Source: Prevotella sp. (GTDB lineage: Bacteria > Bacteroidota > Bacteroidia > Bacteroidales > Bacteroidaceae). From it: DNA of 64,000 nt. The notes under the pieces are model-generated. The model saw nothing but the letters and a program-made list of their open reading frames with translations. It was not told where the DNA came from and did no database searches. Numbering within the stretch: position 1 is the first letter of the stretch; every line of letters begins with the position of its first letter. Both the position numbers and the translations under genes were made by a program. Shown piece after piece: positions 24,863 through 33,253 of the stretch. The stretch covers positions 62,001 to 126,000 of the forward strand of contig JAEEJK010000068.1 of NCBI GenBank assembly GCA_016281815.1, read 5' to 3'.

Positions 24863-24958
24863 ATGTTATCAGATCATGAGACGACGATGATGTTGGTCTG
24901 GGTGGCATTTGTCACCATTCTATGTGTGATTGCATTGATCAAGACCAATATTCGTTGA
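24863..24958 (+). CDS. Candidate 31-residue membrane peptide
   Basis: Small ORF, translation MLSDHETTMMLVWVAFVTIL then CVIALIKTNIR. A short acidic N-terminus, one hydrophobic helix (about residues 9-26) and a basic end would make a single-span inner-membrane peptide with N-out or N-in topology undecided. Support: its own promoter 67 nt upstream, an AAGGTAAAG purine tract before the ATG, and location in a gap where nothing else is coded. No homologue is recalled, so it is a candidate only. Confidence 0.5.
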   Translation: MLSDHETTMMLVWVAFVTILCVIALIKTNIR

Positions 24959-25048
24959 ATTGTTTTCAGGAGGCCGGGGTGAGTGATTCATGTCGTCCTC
25001 TTTTTTTTGTGTCTCATGATATAGATCGATTGACTTCATGGTTTGTAC

Positions 25049-25143
25049 GTAGGGACGCGATGTATCGCGTCCGCCATCACATGTATCGCGTCCGCCCTTA
25101 TATGTATCGCGTCCGCCATCACATGTATCGCGTCCGCAATGAC
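25049..25143. repeat. REP-like palindrome with four 21-bp tandem units
   Basis: The palindrome GGACGCGATGTATCGCGTCC (25053-25072) is followed by three more copies of its second half, giving four 21-bp units (ATGTATCGCGTCCGCC plus five variable bases) from 25060 to 25143. A 27-bp stretch around the palindrome is repeated exactly, inverted, at 59851-59878. Non-coding, between the small peptide gene and metK; the rest of the 24959-25198 interval shows no gene. Confidence 0.8.
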
Positions 25144-25198
25144 AAACGGCAAAAGGTAGGCTGCGGCTCGGAAATAAAAAATAAAACTGCGATTTCAT

Positions 25199-25229
25199 TT
25201 TGTATTTCGCTTGCCTTGCACTACCTTTG
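25199..25229 (+). promoter_or_regulatory. Promoter of metK
   Basis: TTTG (25199-25202), 19-bp spacer, TACCTTTG (25222-25229), with start near 25236 and a ~33-nt leader to the metK ATG. No SAM riboswitch fold was seen in this short leader. Confidence 0.75.
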
Positions 25230-25268
25230 CAGTCCCAAACTCATACATTATAATATAAATAATAGAAT

Positions 25269-26528
25269 ATGTCATATCTTTTCACATCAGAATCCGTATC
25301 TGAGGGCCATCCCGACAAGGTGGCTGACCAAATATCCGATGCCTTGCTCGACCAGTTTCTGGCTTATGACGAGCACTCACATTGCGCCATTGAGACCTTC
25401 GTCACCACAGGACAGGTGGTGATCATGGGCGAAGTACACTCCGAGGCTTATATCGACCTGCAGACCATCGCGCGCAAGACCATCAACAAGATTGGATACA
25501 CCAAGTCGGAGTATCAGTTCGACGGCAACTCCTGCGGCATCCTCTCTGCCATTCATGAGCAGAGCACCGACATCAAGAGAGGTGTCGACCGTGAGGAGGA
25601 GGATAAACAGGGAGCCGGTGACCAAGGCATGATGTTTGGCTACGCCTGCGATGAGACCGAGGATTACATGCCGGTGTCGCTCCATCTGGCTCACCTCATC
25701 ATGTCGACCTTGGCGGAGATACGCCGCGAGGGAAAGGTGATGACCTATCTGCGCCCTGATGCCAAGAGTCAGGTGACGGTGGAATATGACGATGACAACA
25801 GGCCGCTGCGCATTCACACTATCGTAGTGTCAACCCAGCACGATGAGTTTGACAATGATGATGAGCGCATGCTTGCCAAAATCAAGTCGGATGTCATCGA
25901 TATCCTTATCCCGCGCGTGAAGGAGAAAATACATACCCAAAAGGTGCTCGACCTTTTCAATGGCGATATTACCTACCATGTCAACCCGACAGGGAAGTTC
26001 GTCATCGGTGGTCCACACGGAGACACTGGTCTGACTGGCCGCAAGATCATCGTCGACACCTATGGTGGCAAGGGTGCTCATGGCGGTGGTGCTTTCTCTG
26101 GAAAGGACTCCAGCAAGGTGGACCGCTCGGCAGCATATATGGCCCGCTACATCGCCAAGAACATGGTGGCGGCAGGCGTCAGCGATGAGATGCTCGTGCA
26201 ACTGAGTTATGCCATTGGCATCGCTGAGCCCGTGAGCGTGTATGTCAACACCTACGGACGGTCGAAGGTCAGCATGAGCGACGGAGAGATAGCAGGGAAA
26301 ATCAAAGATATGTTCACCCTCACACCGAAAGCCATTGAGAGAACTCTCAAACTCCGGCAGCCGATTTTCCTGGAAACAGCCGCATACGGACACATGGGAC
26401 GCAAAAACGAAAAGGTGACGAAGACGTTCACCAGTTTCTACCATGAGACCAAGACCATCGAGGTGGAACTGTTCACATGGGAGAAACTCGACAGGGTCGA
26501 TGAAATCCGCAAAGCATTCGGCATCTGA
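25269..26528 (+). CDS. metK: S-adenosylmethionine synthetase
   Basis: Forms SAM from methionine and ATP. The 419-residue protein has [16 protein letters not shown] near the N-terminus, the ATP-binding and P-loop-like GGGAFSGKD segment in the second half and the conserved acidic metal sites. Bacteroidetes enzymes are longer than E. coli MetK (384) because of an insert in the middle, and this fits. Its stop TGA overlaps the next ATG by one base (TGATG), so the DUF4271 gene is translationally coupled. Confidence 0.97.
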   Translation: MSYLFTSESVSEGHPDKVADQISDALLDQFLAYDEHSHCAIETFVTTGQVVIMGEVHSEAYIDLQTIARKTINKIGYTKSEYQFDGNSCGILSAIHEQSTDIKRGVDREEEDKQGAGDQGMMFGYACDETEDYMPVSLHLAHLIMSTLAEIRREGKVMTYLRPDAKSQVTVEYDDDNRPLRIHTIVVSTQHDEFDNDDERMLAKIKSDVIDILIPRVKEKIHTQKVLDLFNGDITYHVNPTGKFVIGGPHGDTGLTGRKIIVDTYGGKGAHGGGAFSGKDSSKVDRSAAYMARYIAKNMVAAGVSDEMLVQLSYAIGIAEPVSVYVNTYGRSKVSMSDGEIAGKIKDMFTLTPKAIERTLKLRQPIFLETAAYGHMGRKNEKVTKTFTSFYHETKTIEVELFTWEKLDRVDEIRKAFGI

Positions 26529-27484
26529 TGGCACCCCTCCTCAGGAAGTCGACCTATCAGGTCATACACGAACTGCCTGACAGCGCCACAGAATGGCAGA
26601 AAGACTCTGCGGTGCAGGCGTATTTCCAGCCAGGACAGGACATACAGTTCAGTGACCGGCCCGACACGTTAGGACTGCCCGGCCAACGCTACAACGCTCC
26701 GGCAGGCACCCTCTGCACAGACAGTTTGGGCTACCCCAGCGTATATGTCGACTCCTTCGTCTGTAAAGGGCAGAGCAGGGCACATGTGGCAATGGCTGCT
26801 GACCCGGTGCCCTACCGTCCTGGGGCTGACAACCTGGTGGCGTCGGTCATCATGGTGGGATGCCTGGTGGCCATTCTGGCTCTTGCCCGCTCATTGCGGT
26901 TTGTCATGAAAATGGGCAAGAACTTCTTTTTCGCGGAGAACGAACGTACGACGGCGGTGCCCGACACAGCCTCCGAACTGCGCGGACAGGGATGGCTCGT
27001 ATTGTTCACCTCGCTGATGCTGGCCATGGCATATTATGTGTGGTCGGTTGCCTCGGGCGATGGGGTGACCTTCCTGCCGAGGCATGGCTTGCTTCTCATC
27101 TATCTGGCATCTGTCATAGGCTATTTCCTGTTCAAGGCCGGTATCTATCAATGGATTAACTGGGTGTTCTTCGATGGTAAAAAAAATGAACAATGGAACA
27201 AGTCCATATTGTTCATAACAGCCATGGAGGGGGTGCTGTTGGCGCCCTTTGTGCTGTTGCATGTCTTTGGAGGCTTGTCACTTCAATTCGCACTCATCGG
27301 TGTCGCAAGTGTTATCTTTTTGGCAAAAATTCTCACTTTTTATAAGTGTTATCTTATCTTTTTTCAGCGATTAGGTGCCATAATGCAAATTTTTTTGTAC
27401 TTTTGTGCGCTCGAAATGATACCTTTGGTCGTTTTGGTCGGCCTTTTGGAAATATTCAACGAATATCTGAAAATAAATTTTTAG
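26528..27484 (+). CDS. DUF4271 membrane protein
   Basis: A 318-residue protein of the Bacteroidetes-specific DUF4271 family, with a ~95-residue soluble N-terminus and about six to seven membrane helices from residue ~100 to the end. Function unknown. It overlaps metK by one base and is followed 7 nt later by hemD, an arrangement I recall as common in Bacteroidales (DUF4271 beside hemD, rnpA, yidD). Confidence 0.85.
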   Translation: MAPLLRKSTYQVIHELPDSATEWQKDSAVQAYFQPGQDIQFSDRPDTLGLPGQRYNAPAGTLCTDSLGYPSVYVDSFVCKGQSRAHVAMAADPVPYRPGADNLVASVIMVGCLVAILALARSLRFVMKMGKNFFFAENERTTAVPDTASELRGQGWLVLFTSLMLAMAYYVWSVASGDGVTFLPRHGLLLIYLASVIGYFLFKAGIYQWINWVFFDGKKNEQWNKSILFITAMEGVLLAPFVLLHVFGGLSLQFALIGVASVIFLAKILTFYKCYLIFFQRLGAIMQIFLYFCALEMIPLVVLVGLLEIFNEYLKINF

Positions 27485-27491
27485 TACATTT

Positions 27492-28238
27492 ATGATCAAG
27501 AAGATTTTGGTGTCACAGCCTAAACCGACAAGTGAGAAATCGCCTTATTTTGATATCGCCCGAGAATATGGTGTCGAATTGGTGTTTCGTCCATTTATAA
27601 GGGTGGAAGGCCTGACAGCGAAAGAATTCAGACAGCAAAAGATCAGCCTCTTGGGTTATACAGCAGTGGTGTTCACTTCCCGGCACGCCATCGACAACTT
27701 CTTCACGTTGGCCAAGGAAATGAGGGTCACTATTCCCGAGACGATGAAATACTTCTGTGTGACAGAGACCATCGCGCTCTATATTCAGAAATATGTGCAG
27801 TACCGCAAGCGGAAAGTGTTCTTCGGAGCAACCGGGAAAATCGCCGACTTGGTGCCTCAGATGGTGAAGCATAAGAACGAGCGCTATCTGGTGCCCATGA
27901 GCGATATTCACAACAACAGTGTTCAGGAGATGCTGGACGCCAAGAAACTTGATTATCAGATATGCGTGATGTACCGCACGGTCAGTGATGACTTCACCAA
28001 GGAGGAAGTGGAGCAGTTTGACTACGACATGCTCATTTTCTTCAGTCCTGCTGGTATCAATGCCCTGACCAAGAATTTCCCTTCCTTCGAGCAGGGAGAC
28101 ATCCGCATCGCTGCCTTCGGTCCGGCCACAGCCAAGGAGGTGACCGACAAAGGACTGCGGCTTGACCTGAGTGCTCCATCACCGGAATTTCCATCGATGA
28201 CTGGTGCGCTGCGTGACTATCTGGAAAGACAAAGGTAG
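27492..28238 (+). CDS. hemD: Uroporphyrinogen-III synthase
   Basis: Cyclises hydroxymethylbilane to uroporphyrinogen III. The 248-residue protein shows the two-lobed HemD fold pattern: N-terminal KKILVSQPKPTSEKSPYFDIA, the VVFTSRHAIDNFF hinge motif, and the second-lobe DMLIFFSPAGINALTKNFP, RIAAFGPATAKEVTDKGLR. HemD sequences are poorly conserved, but these hinge and phosphate-like motifs are diagnostic. No other haem gene lies next to it. Confidence 0.87.
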   Translation: MIKKILVSQPKPTSEKSPYFDIAREYGVELVFRPFIRVEGLTAKEFRQQKISLLGYTAVVFTSRHAIDNFFTLAKEMRVTIPETMKYFCVTETIALYIQKYVQYRKRKVFFGATGKIADLVPQMVKHKNERYLVPMSDIHNNSVQEMLDAKKLDYQICVMYRTVSDDFTKEEVEQFDYDMLIFFSPAGINALTKNFPSFEQGDIRIAAFGPATAKEVTDKGLRLDLSAPSPEFPSMTGALRDYLERQR

Positions 28239-28244
28239 TTGGCT

Positions 28245-28640
28245 ATGCCTGCAGCAGGCTCATTCACTTTGGACAAGGAGGAGCGTGTCACCGGACGGAT
28301 TTTGGTGGAAACGCTTTTCGGGGGCGGCGAAAGCCGCTCAATGTCTTATTATCCGCTCCGGGTGGTTTATTGCCTGACACAGCGCCAGACCGCTCCTGTG
28401 CGCATTTTGGTCAGTGTGCCAAAACGGTGTTTCAAAAGCGCCGTGAAGCGCAATAGGGTGAAGCGCCAGTTGAGAGAGGCCTACCGGAAAAACAAACACC
28501 TGCTGACCGAGCGGATGGAAGCATTGCCGGACAAGGCTCTCGCTTTGGCTTTCATTTGGATGGAAAACCGGCTTCGTGACAGCAGCGAGGTAGAGAGCAG
28601 GATGGTCAGTCTGCTGGTCAGAGTCAGTGAGCGGTTATGA
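28245..28640 (+). CDS. rnpA: Ribonuclease P protein component
   Basis: Protein subunit that assists the RNase P RNA in 5' maturation of tRNA. The 131-residue protein has the RNR motif ([20 protein letters not shown]) and the [12 protein letters not shown] strand. The ATG at 28245 is chosen over an in-frame TTG at 28239 which lies directly after the hemD stop. The next gene, yidD, overlaps its end by 4 nt (ATGA). Confidence 0.95.
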   Translation: MPAAGSFTLDKEERVTGRILVETLFGGGESRSMSYYPLRVVYCLTQRQTAPVRILVSVPKRCFKSAVKRNRVKRQLREAYRKNKHLLTERMEALPDKALALAFIWMENRLRDSSEVESRMVSLLVRVSERL

Positions 28641-28909
28641 GCATTGGGTCGGAAATGGCAGGATGGCTGTCGAAACTAATAGGGTGGTTGTCGAAAGTGG
28701 TGGTGTGGGTGCTGCTCATCCCCATCTTCTTCTATCAAAGATGTATCAGCCCGTTCACCCCTCCCTCATGTCGCTTTACTCCCACTTGCTCTGAATACGC
28801 CAAGCAGGCATTGCGCAAGCACGGTCCATTCAAAGGACTATGGCTCGCGATACGCCGCATACTGCGCTGTCATCCCTGGGGCGGCAGCGGATACGACCCG
28901 GTGCCGTGA
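28637..28909 (+). CDS. yidD: Membrane protein insertion efficiency factor YidD
   Basis: A 90-residue protein with one amphipathic/hydrophobic N-terminal helix and the invariant block [47 protein letters not shown] and GGSGYDPVP. YidD helps YidC-mediated membrane insertion. It overlaps rnpA, the classic rnpA-yidD pair, though no yidC follows here. TTGAAAA and GTCTGAC repeats begin right after its stop. Confidence 0.95.
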   Translation: MSIGSEMAGWLSKLIGWLSKVVVWVLLIPIFFYQRCISPFTPPSCRFTPTCSEYAKQALRKHGPFKGLWLAIRRILRCHPWGGSGYDPVP

Positions 28910-28910
28910 A

Positions 28911-28944
28911 AGATTGAAAATTTAAGATTGAAAATTGTAAATTA
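28911..28944 (+). repeat. TTGAAAA heptamer tract after yidD
   Basis: AGATTGAAAATTTAAGATTG then AAAATTG: degenerate units of the TTGAAAA family starting about 2 nt after the yidD stop, in the sense of the gene. Confidence 0.7.
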
Positions 28945-28976
28945 GGGCATACGGTTTGTACGATATTTAAAGATTT

Positions 28977-29009
28977 CCGACTCGTCTGACTCGTCCGACT
29001 TGTCTGACC
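28977..29009 (+). repeat. CTCGTCTGA 9-bp tandem tract
   Basis: Three consecutive 9-bp units (CTCGTCTGA, CTCGTCCGA, CTTGTCTGA) with partial ends, between yidD and tyrS. Similar GTCTGAC-type sequence follows tyrS at 30343-30390. Confidence 0.7.
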
Positions 29010-29040
29010 TTTCAAAAACTCAAAAAAACAATATAAATCA

Positions 29041-30342
29041 ATGACAAAGAATTTTGTAGAAGAACTGAGATGGCGTGGCATGCTCGCGCAGATTATGCCA
29101 GGTACAGAAGAATTTTTGATGAAGGGCATGGCAACTGCTTACCTGGGCACTGACCCCACAGCAGACAGCCTGCATATCGGACACCTTTGTGGCATCATGA
29201 TGCTGCGCCACCTGCAGCGCTGCGGGCACAAGCCCATCATTCTCGTGGGTGGTGCCACCGGTATGATCGGCGACCCCTCGGGCAAGAGCCAGGAGCGCAA
29301 CCTTCTCGACTCGGAGACACTCTACCACAACCAGGAGTGCATCAAGCGCCAGGTGGCCAAGTTCCTGAATTTCGAGGCTGAAGGCCCCAATAAGGCAGAA
29401 TTGGTGAACAACTACGACTGGATGAAGGACTTCTCCTTCCTCGACTTTGCCCGTGAGGTAGGCAAGCACATTACTGTCAACTACATGATGGCGAAGGACA
29501 GTGTGCAGCAGCGTCTTAACGGTACGGCACGCGACGGCCTGTCATTCACGGAGTTCACCTACCAGTTGCTGCAGGGTTACGACTTCCTTCACCTCTACCA
29601 GACCAAGAACTGCAAACTGCAGTTGGGTGGCAACGACCAGTGGGGCAACATGACCACAGGCACCGAACTCATCCGCCGCAAACTGGGTCAGGAGGCGGAG
29701 GCATACGCCCTCACCTGTCCGCTCATCACCAAAGCCGACGGAAAGAAATTCGGAAAGACTGAGAGCGGCAACGTGTGGCTCGACCCGGCCCGCACCTCAC
29801 CATACGCCTTCTATCAGTTCTGGCTGAATGTCAGTGACGACGACGCTGAGCGCTACATCAAGATTTTCACCAGTTTGGAGAAGGATACCATCGATGCCCT
29901 CGTGGAGGAGCACAAGCAGGATCCTGGCCGCCGTGTTCTCCAGCGCCGCTTGGCAGAGGAGGTGACCGTGATGGTACATTCACGTGAGGCTCTCGAAATG
30001 GCTATCGAAGCATCCAACATCCTCTTTGGCAAGTCGACCAAGGAGAGCCTGGTGCGTCTTGATGAGCAGACACTGCTTGATGTTTTCGATGGTGTGCCAC
30101 GTTTCGACCTCGGCCGCGACCAACTGGGACAGCCAGCCGTAGAACTTTTCACCCGCGACGATGTGAAGGTCTTTGCCAGCAAAGGCGAGATGCGCAAACT
30201 CGTACAGGGTGGCGGTGTCTCGGTCAATAAGGAGAAACTGGTGGCTTTCGACCGCCCCATCACTTCCGAAGACCTCATCAATGGGAAATACATCCTCGTG
30301 CAGAGAGGCAAGAAGAATTATTTCCTTATCACGGTGAAATAA
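29041..30342 (+). CDS. tyrS: Tyrosyl-tRNA synthetase
   Basis: Charges tRNA-Tyr. The 433-residue class I enzyme has the HIGH motif (SLHIGHLCG, about residue 45), [16 protein letters not shown], the tyrosine-binding [20 protein letters not shown] and QGYDFLHLY, the second ATP motif as KFGKTESGN, and a C-terminal S4 RNA-binding domain (about 365-430, [16 protein letters not shown]). It stands between repeat tracts and the tRNA-Gln gene. Confidence 0.97.
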   Translation: MTKNFVEELRWRGMLAQIMPGTEEFLMKGMATAYLGTDPTADSLHIGHLCGIMMLRHLQRCGHKPIILVGGATGMIGDPSGKSQERNLLDSETLYHNQECIKRQVAKFLNFEAEGPNKAELVNNYDWMKDFSFLDFAREVGKHITVNYMMAKDSVQQRLNGTARDGLSFTEFTYQLLQGYDFLHLYQTKNCKLQLGGNDQWGNMTTGTELIRRKLGQEAEAYALTCPLITKADGKKFGKTESGNVWLDPARTSPYAFYQFWLNVSDDDAERYIKIFTSLEKDTIDALVEEHKQDPGRRVLQRRLAEEVTVMVHSREALEMAIEASNILFGKSTKESLVRLDEQTLLDVFDGVPRFDLGRDQLGQPAVELFTRDDVKVFASKGEMRKLVQGGGVSVNKEKLVAFDRPITSEDLINGKYILVQRGKKNYFLITVK

Positions 30343-30390
30343 GTCTGGCGGGCCGATAAGTCCGACAATTCCGATATGTCTGACGGGCCT
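30343..30390 (+). repeat. GTCTGAC-type tract after tyrS
   Basis: GTCTGGCGGGCCGATAAGTC, then CGACAATTCCGATATGTCTG and ACGGGCC: irregular repeats of GTCYGRC spaced by 17-18 bp, starting at the base after the tyrS stop. Confidence 0.55.
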
Positions 30391-30425
30391 CAAAACTCCT
30401 TAGACAACAAAAATATCGCCAAAAA

Positions 30426-30457
30426 TTTGGCAGTGGTGCAAAAAAGCACTACCTTTG
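30426..30457 (+). promoter_or_regulatory. Promoter of tRNA-Gln
   Basis: TTTG (30426-30429), 20-bp spacer, TACCTTTG (30450-30457), 10 nt before the tRNA 5' end. Confidence 0.8.
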
Positions 30458-30467
30458 CAGCCACGAT

Positions 30468-30538
30468 TGGGTCATGGTGTAATGGTAACACTACAGGTTT
30501 TGGTTCTGTCATTCTGGGTTCGAATCCCGGTGACCCAA
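30468..30538 (+). tRNA. tRNA-Gln (TTG)
   Basis: A 71-nt cloverleaf: acceptor stem TGGGTCA (30468-30474) with TGACCCA (30531-30537), D-arm, anticodon stem ACAGG/TCTGT around loop TTTTGGT giving anticodon TTG, T-arm with GGTTCGAATCC, discriminator base A. CCA is not encoded. An intrinsic terminator follows. Confidence 0.97.
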
Positions 30539-30543
30539 CTTGA

Positions 30544-30583
30544 AAAATCGCCAAGTAACTGAATTTCAGTACTTGGCGATTTT
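30544..30583 (+). terminator. Terminator of tRNA-Gln
   Basis: Hairpin AAAATCGCCAAGTAACTGAA / TTTCAGTACTTGGCGATTTT (one extra A in the left arm), ending in TTTT. It can serve both the tRNA and the convergent membrane-protein gene. Confidence 0.85.
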
Positions 30584-30597
30584 CATATCCCTGACTT

Positions 30598-31602
30598 TTA
30601 CTGAAGATTGGTTGAACCATCGCGGACAACTTGCTCAAATTCTTCAGAAGTGATTATGGAGAAGCCTTTTAGTTCATCAAGGGACAAAACCGATGCTATA
30701 GAAGCTTTCACATTCATTACCTTATAGAGCAACTCCTTTGCTTGGTGCTTGGCATGGTTTTCTTTTTCTTGATTGTCATGATATATGCCATCGCTGCTCA
30801 TGATATAAACTTTTGATTGAACAACTTCAAATCGGAAAGAATGGATATACCACAATTCTTCATCAATGCGATAAGAAAAGTATACATGGCAGTCGTTATC
30901 TGACATTTCCGACAGGACATCAATGATTCGGCGCAAAAACACCTTGGTGGCATCTTCCTTCCGTATTCTGACAATAGTCTCAAAATAGAAAAGGCTCACA
31001 TCGGTTATTTCTTCCACTTCAACCGGTAATTTTGCTTGTTTCAAACGTGTCCGAATCTGGTACCTACGTTCCTCACACTCTTTCTCATGCCGCAACGGAT
31101 TGGTGAACAATTTCCTACCTATACTAACAAGTTGTTCTGACAAAGGGAAAAAATAAACTGTTGTATGATCAGCAGACACGGCATACAGCACATTGCCGCT
31201 CTTTTGGATGATCAGCACTTTGCCTTCCATCCATTGCAATCTGCGATGGAACCAACCTTTTGGAGAGAAATAGGAGAAGATTAAATGAATAAAAACGACC
31301 AATAATCCAACAAGGTAAAAAAGTATAAACCATCTGTTCTCATGGTCACGTATGCTCTCTCTATATAACCCATAGATGGTTATTAGCACCGCACCGGAAA
31401 AGACAACCCTACGCATTATGGCCTCCACACGGTTTGCCTTCTTGCTTATTCCCTTAAAAATACCTGTTGATGCCAACAGCAAGACAATGAATGATATAAA
31501 AGCCATCGAACTCCATACGCCTTTTTCCAACAGTATAGCCATCCATAATGAAAATATGGATAGGAGTGCCTCTATGAGGGATAGAATTTCTTTTTTGGGC
31601 AT
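30598..31602 (-). CDS. Hypothetical membrane protein, four helices plus cytosolic domain
   Basis: A 334-residue protein I do not recognise. Four hydrophobic segments lie in the first ~115 residues (about 6-25, 30-50, 65-82, 90-110). A ~220-residue soluble part follows, with Lys/Arg/Glu-rich helices and strands (HTTVYFFPLSEQLVSIGRKL, DVSLFYFETIVRIRKED, NDCHVYFSYRIDEELWYIHS). The gene is AT-richer than its neighbours and lies alone between the tRNA-Gln terminator and kduI, with a possible -7 box TACCTTTG at 31631-31638 (minus). Its base composition and place next to a tRNA hint at acquisition, but no attachment repeat was found. Confidence 0.7.
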   Translation of the reverse strand: MPKKEILSLIEALLSIFSLWMAILLEKGVWSSMAFISFIVLLLASTGIFKGISKKANRVEAIMRRVVFSGAVLITIYGLYRESIRDHENRWFILFYLVGLLVVFIHLIFSYFSPKGWFHRRLQWMEGKVLIIQKSGNVLYAVSADHTTVYFFPLSEQLVSIGRKLFTNPLRHEKECEERRYQIRTRLKQAKLPVEVEEITDVSLFYFETIVRIRKEDATKVFLRRIIDVLSEMSDNDCHVYFSYRIDEELWYIHSFRFEVVQSKVYIMSSDGIYHDNQEKENHAKHQAKELLYKVMNVKASIASVLSLDELKGFSIITSEEFEQVVRDGSTNLQ

Positions 31603-31713
31603 ACTGTGAAGGGATTATTGATTGTTGTTGCAAAGGTAATTAAAATGGTGTTCAATCGACCTTGTGATTTTATAAAATATCCCGAAAAACTTTTCTGTGT
31701 CGTTTTTTTTGTG

Positions 31714-31721
31714 TAAGTTTG
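31714..31721 (+). promoter_or_regulatory. -7 box of kduI
   Basis: TAAGTTTG matches the -7 consensus, 33 nt before the kduI ATG at 31754. The -33 element is not convincing. Confidence 0.5.
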
Positions 31722-31753
31722 CAGCATACAAACAAACTATTATACATTTTATT

Positions 31754-32596
31754 ATGAAAACAAATTATGAGATTCGTTATGCGGCCCATCCAGAGGACGC
31801 TAAGAGTTATGATACCACACGTATCAGACGAGATTTCCTTATAGAGCGTGTCTTCGCTGCCGATGAGGTCAATATGGTCTATTCCATGTACGACCGCATG
31901 GTGGTGGGAGGTGCCATGCCCGTGGCAGAAGAACTGAAACTGGAGGCCATCGACCCGCTCAAGGCTCCCTTCTTCACCACCCGCCGCGAGGTGGGCATCT
32001 TCAATGTGGGAGGTGCCGGTTGCGTGAAAGTGGGGGATGAGGTCTTCGAACTTGACTACAAGGAGGCTCTCTATATCGGCCGGGGCGACCGCGACGTGGT
32101 GTTCTGCTCGAAGGACAAGAAGCAGCCCGCCAAGTTCTATTTCAACTCTGCCACTGCACACAAGGAGTATCCGTGCAAGAAAATCACCAAGGCGGATGCC
32201 GTGGTGGCTCACATGGGAAGCCTGGAGATGAGCAACGAGCGCGACATCAACAAGATGATTGTCAATCAGGTGCTGCCTACCTGCCAGTTGCAGATGGGTA
32301 TGACCGAACTGGCTCCGGGCAGCGTATGGAACACGATGCCGGCTCATGTGCACAGCCGCAGGATGGAAGCCTACTTCTATTTTGAGGTACCCGAGGATCA
32401 GGCTGTCTGCCATTTCATGGGTGAGGTGGAGGAGACCCGCCACATCTGGATGAGAGGTGACCAGGCCGTGCTCTCGCCGGAGTGGAGCATCCACAGTGCT
32501 GCTGCCACCCACAATTACACCTTCATCTGGGGCATGGGCGGTGAGAACCTCGACTATGGAGACCAGGACTTCTCACTCATCACCGACTTGAAGTAA
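31754..32596 (+). CDS. kduI: 5-dehydro-4-deoxy-D-glucuronate isomerase
   Basis: Isomerises the unsaturated-uronate product 5-dehydro-4-deoxy-D-glucuronate to 3-deoxy-D-glycero-2,5-hexodiulosonate, in the breakdown of pectin and glycosaminoglycan disaccharides. The 280-residue bicupin has the N-terminal YEIRYAAHPEDAKSYDT, REVGIFNVGGAG, and the zinc-site region MPAHVHSRRMEAYFYFEV plus the C-terminal IWGMGGENLDYGDQDF. The next pathway gene, kduD, lies 657 bp downstream but is separated by an inverted-repeat element carrying another gene. Confidence 0.96.
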   Translation: MKTNYEIRYAAHPEDAKSYDTTRIRRDFLIERVFAADEVNMVYSMYDRMVVGGAMPVAEELKLEAIDPLKAPFFTTRREVGIFNVGGAGCVKVGDEVFELDYKEALYIGRGDRDVVFCSKDKKQPAKFYFNSATAHKEYPCKKITKADAVVAHMGSLEMSNERDINKMIVNQVLPTCQLQMGMTELAPGSVWNTMPAHVHSRRMEAYFYFEVPEDQAVCHFMGEVEETRHIWMRGDQAVLSPEWSIHSAAATHNYTFIWGMGGENLDYGDQDFSLITDLK

Positions 32597-32601
32597 TTAT
32601 A

Positions 32602-33210
32602 GGAGTTTAGGAGTTTAGGAGTTTAGGAGTCTAGGAGTTTAGGAGTCTAGGAGTCTAGGAGTCTAGGAGTTTAGACATTTGATTTGCTTGTATAAGGAGT
32701 GATTCGAAAGAAATAACCGTTCAATCAAGATGGTAACTTTTACATTTCAGAGTATTCTTGCATGGCAGAAAGCCCATGAGTTTACAAAACTCGTATACGA
32801 GATAACGAAGGATTTCCCTGAAGATGAAAAGTATGGTATGATTTCTCAGTTTCGACGAGCAGCAGTGTCTATAGGCGCCAACATTGCTGAAGGCTATAAA
32901 AAACTAAGTAAAGCAGACAAACTCCGATTTTTGAACATTGCTGAAGGCAGCATGGCTGAATGTATGAATTACATCATTCTCTCTAGGGATCTTGATTTTA
33001 TCAATGATATCCAGTATGAAAGATTGAAAGAGGCCATAGAAAACGCTGGGAAACTGCTGACGGCCTATTGTAATGGTATAATCAACAACAAAGGAATCAA
33101 TAATCTTGAGGTATGAGGAAATCGTGAATGATTGAAGGATGCGGAACTAAGCGAGTGTGGGTAAAAAAGACTATTGTCTAAACTCCCAAACTCCTAAACT
33201 CCTAAACTCC
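32602..33210. mobile_element. GGAGTTTA inverted element E5 enclosing a four-helix-bundle gene
   Basis: Left arm: nine contiguous octamers (GGAGTTTA or GGAGTCTA) from 32602 to 32673. Inverted repeat GGAGTTTAGACA (32666-32677) and TGTCTAAACTCC (33175-33186). Right arm: four octamers (TAAACTCC, CAAACTCC) to 33210. The interior is 497 bp and holds exactly one ORF (32730-33116). The right junction CTATTGTCTAAACTCC is identical (16 bp) to the reverse complement of the left junction of E3, E4 and E7, so E5 is the same family in the other orientation. It begins 5 nt after the kduI stop. Confidence 0.75.
32730..33116 (+). CDS. Four-helix-bundle protein (IVP/S23 family)
   Basis: A 128-residue all-helical protein of the family first found encoded in 23S rRNA intervening sequences (IVP, four helix bundle protein). 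Diagnostic segments: ILAWQKAHEFTKLVYEITKDFP, MISQFRRAAVSIGANIAEGY, DKLRFLNIAEGSMAECMNYI. Related Avd-type bundles bind nucleic acid in diversity-generating retroelements; the function of stand-alone IVPs is unknown. It is the only gene inside element E5 and shares no pathway logic with kduI or kduD. No -7 box is seen, so expression may come from kduI readthrough. Confidence 0.9.
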   Translation: MVTFTFQSILAWQKAHEFTKLVYEITKDFPEDEKYGMISQFRRAAVSIGANIAEGYKKLSKADKLRFLNIAEGSMAECMNYIILSRDLDFINDIQYERLKEAIENAGKLLTAYCNGIINNKGINNLEV

Positions 33211-33253
33211 TTTTCAATTAATTCCCTTCCGATTCAACAAAACCAAAAACATC

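Noticed and set aside
25230..25268. SAM riboswitch ahead of metK
   Set aside because: The leader after the mapped-type promoter is only about 33 nt, too short, and shows no conserved fold.
24920..25422. Open frames across the REP-like units, coding MYRVRHH-type repeats
   Set aside because: They are translations of the palindromic repeat and overlap the metK promoter and start.
30468..31640. tRNA-Gln as attachment site of an island carrying the orphan membrane protein
   Set aside because: No second copy of the tRNA 3' end was found downstream and no integrase is adjacent.
32602..32673. Octamer array as a possible CRISPR
   Set aside because: Units are 8 bp, contiguous and without spacers, and no cas gene is present. 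The same applies to the 21-bp units at 25.06 kb.
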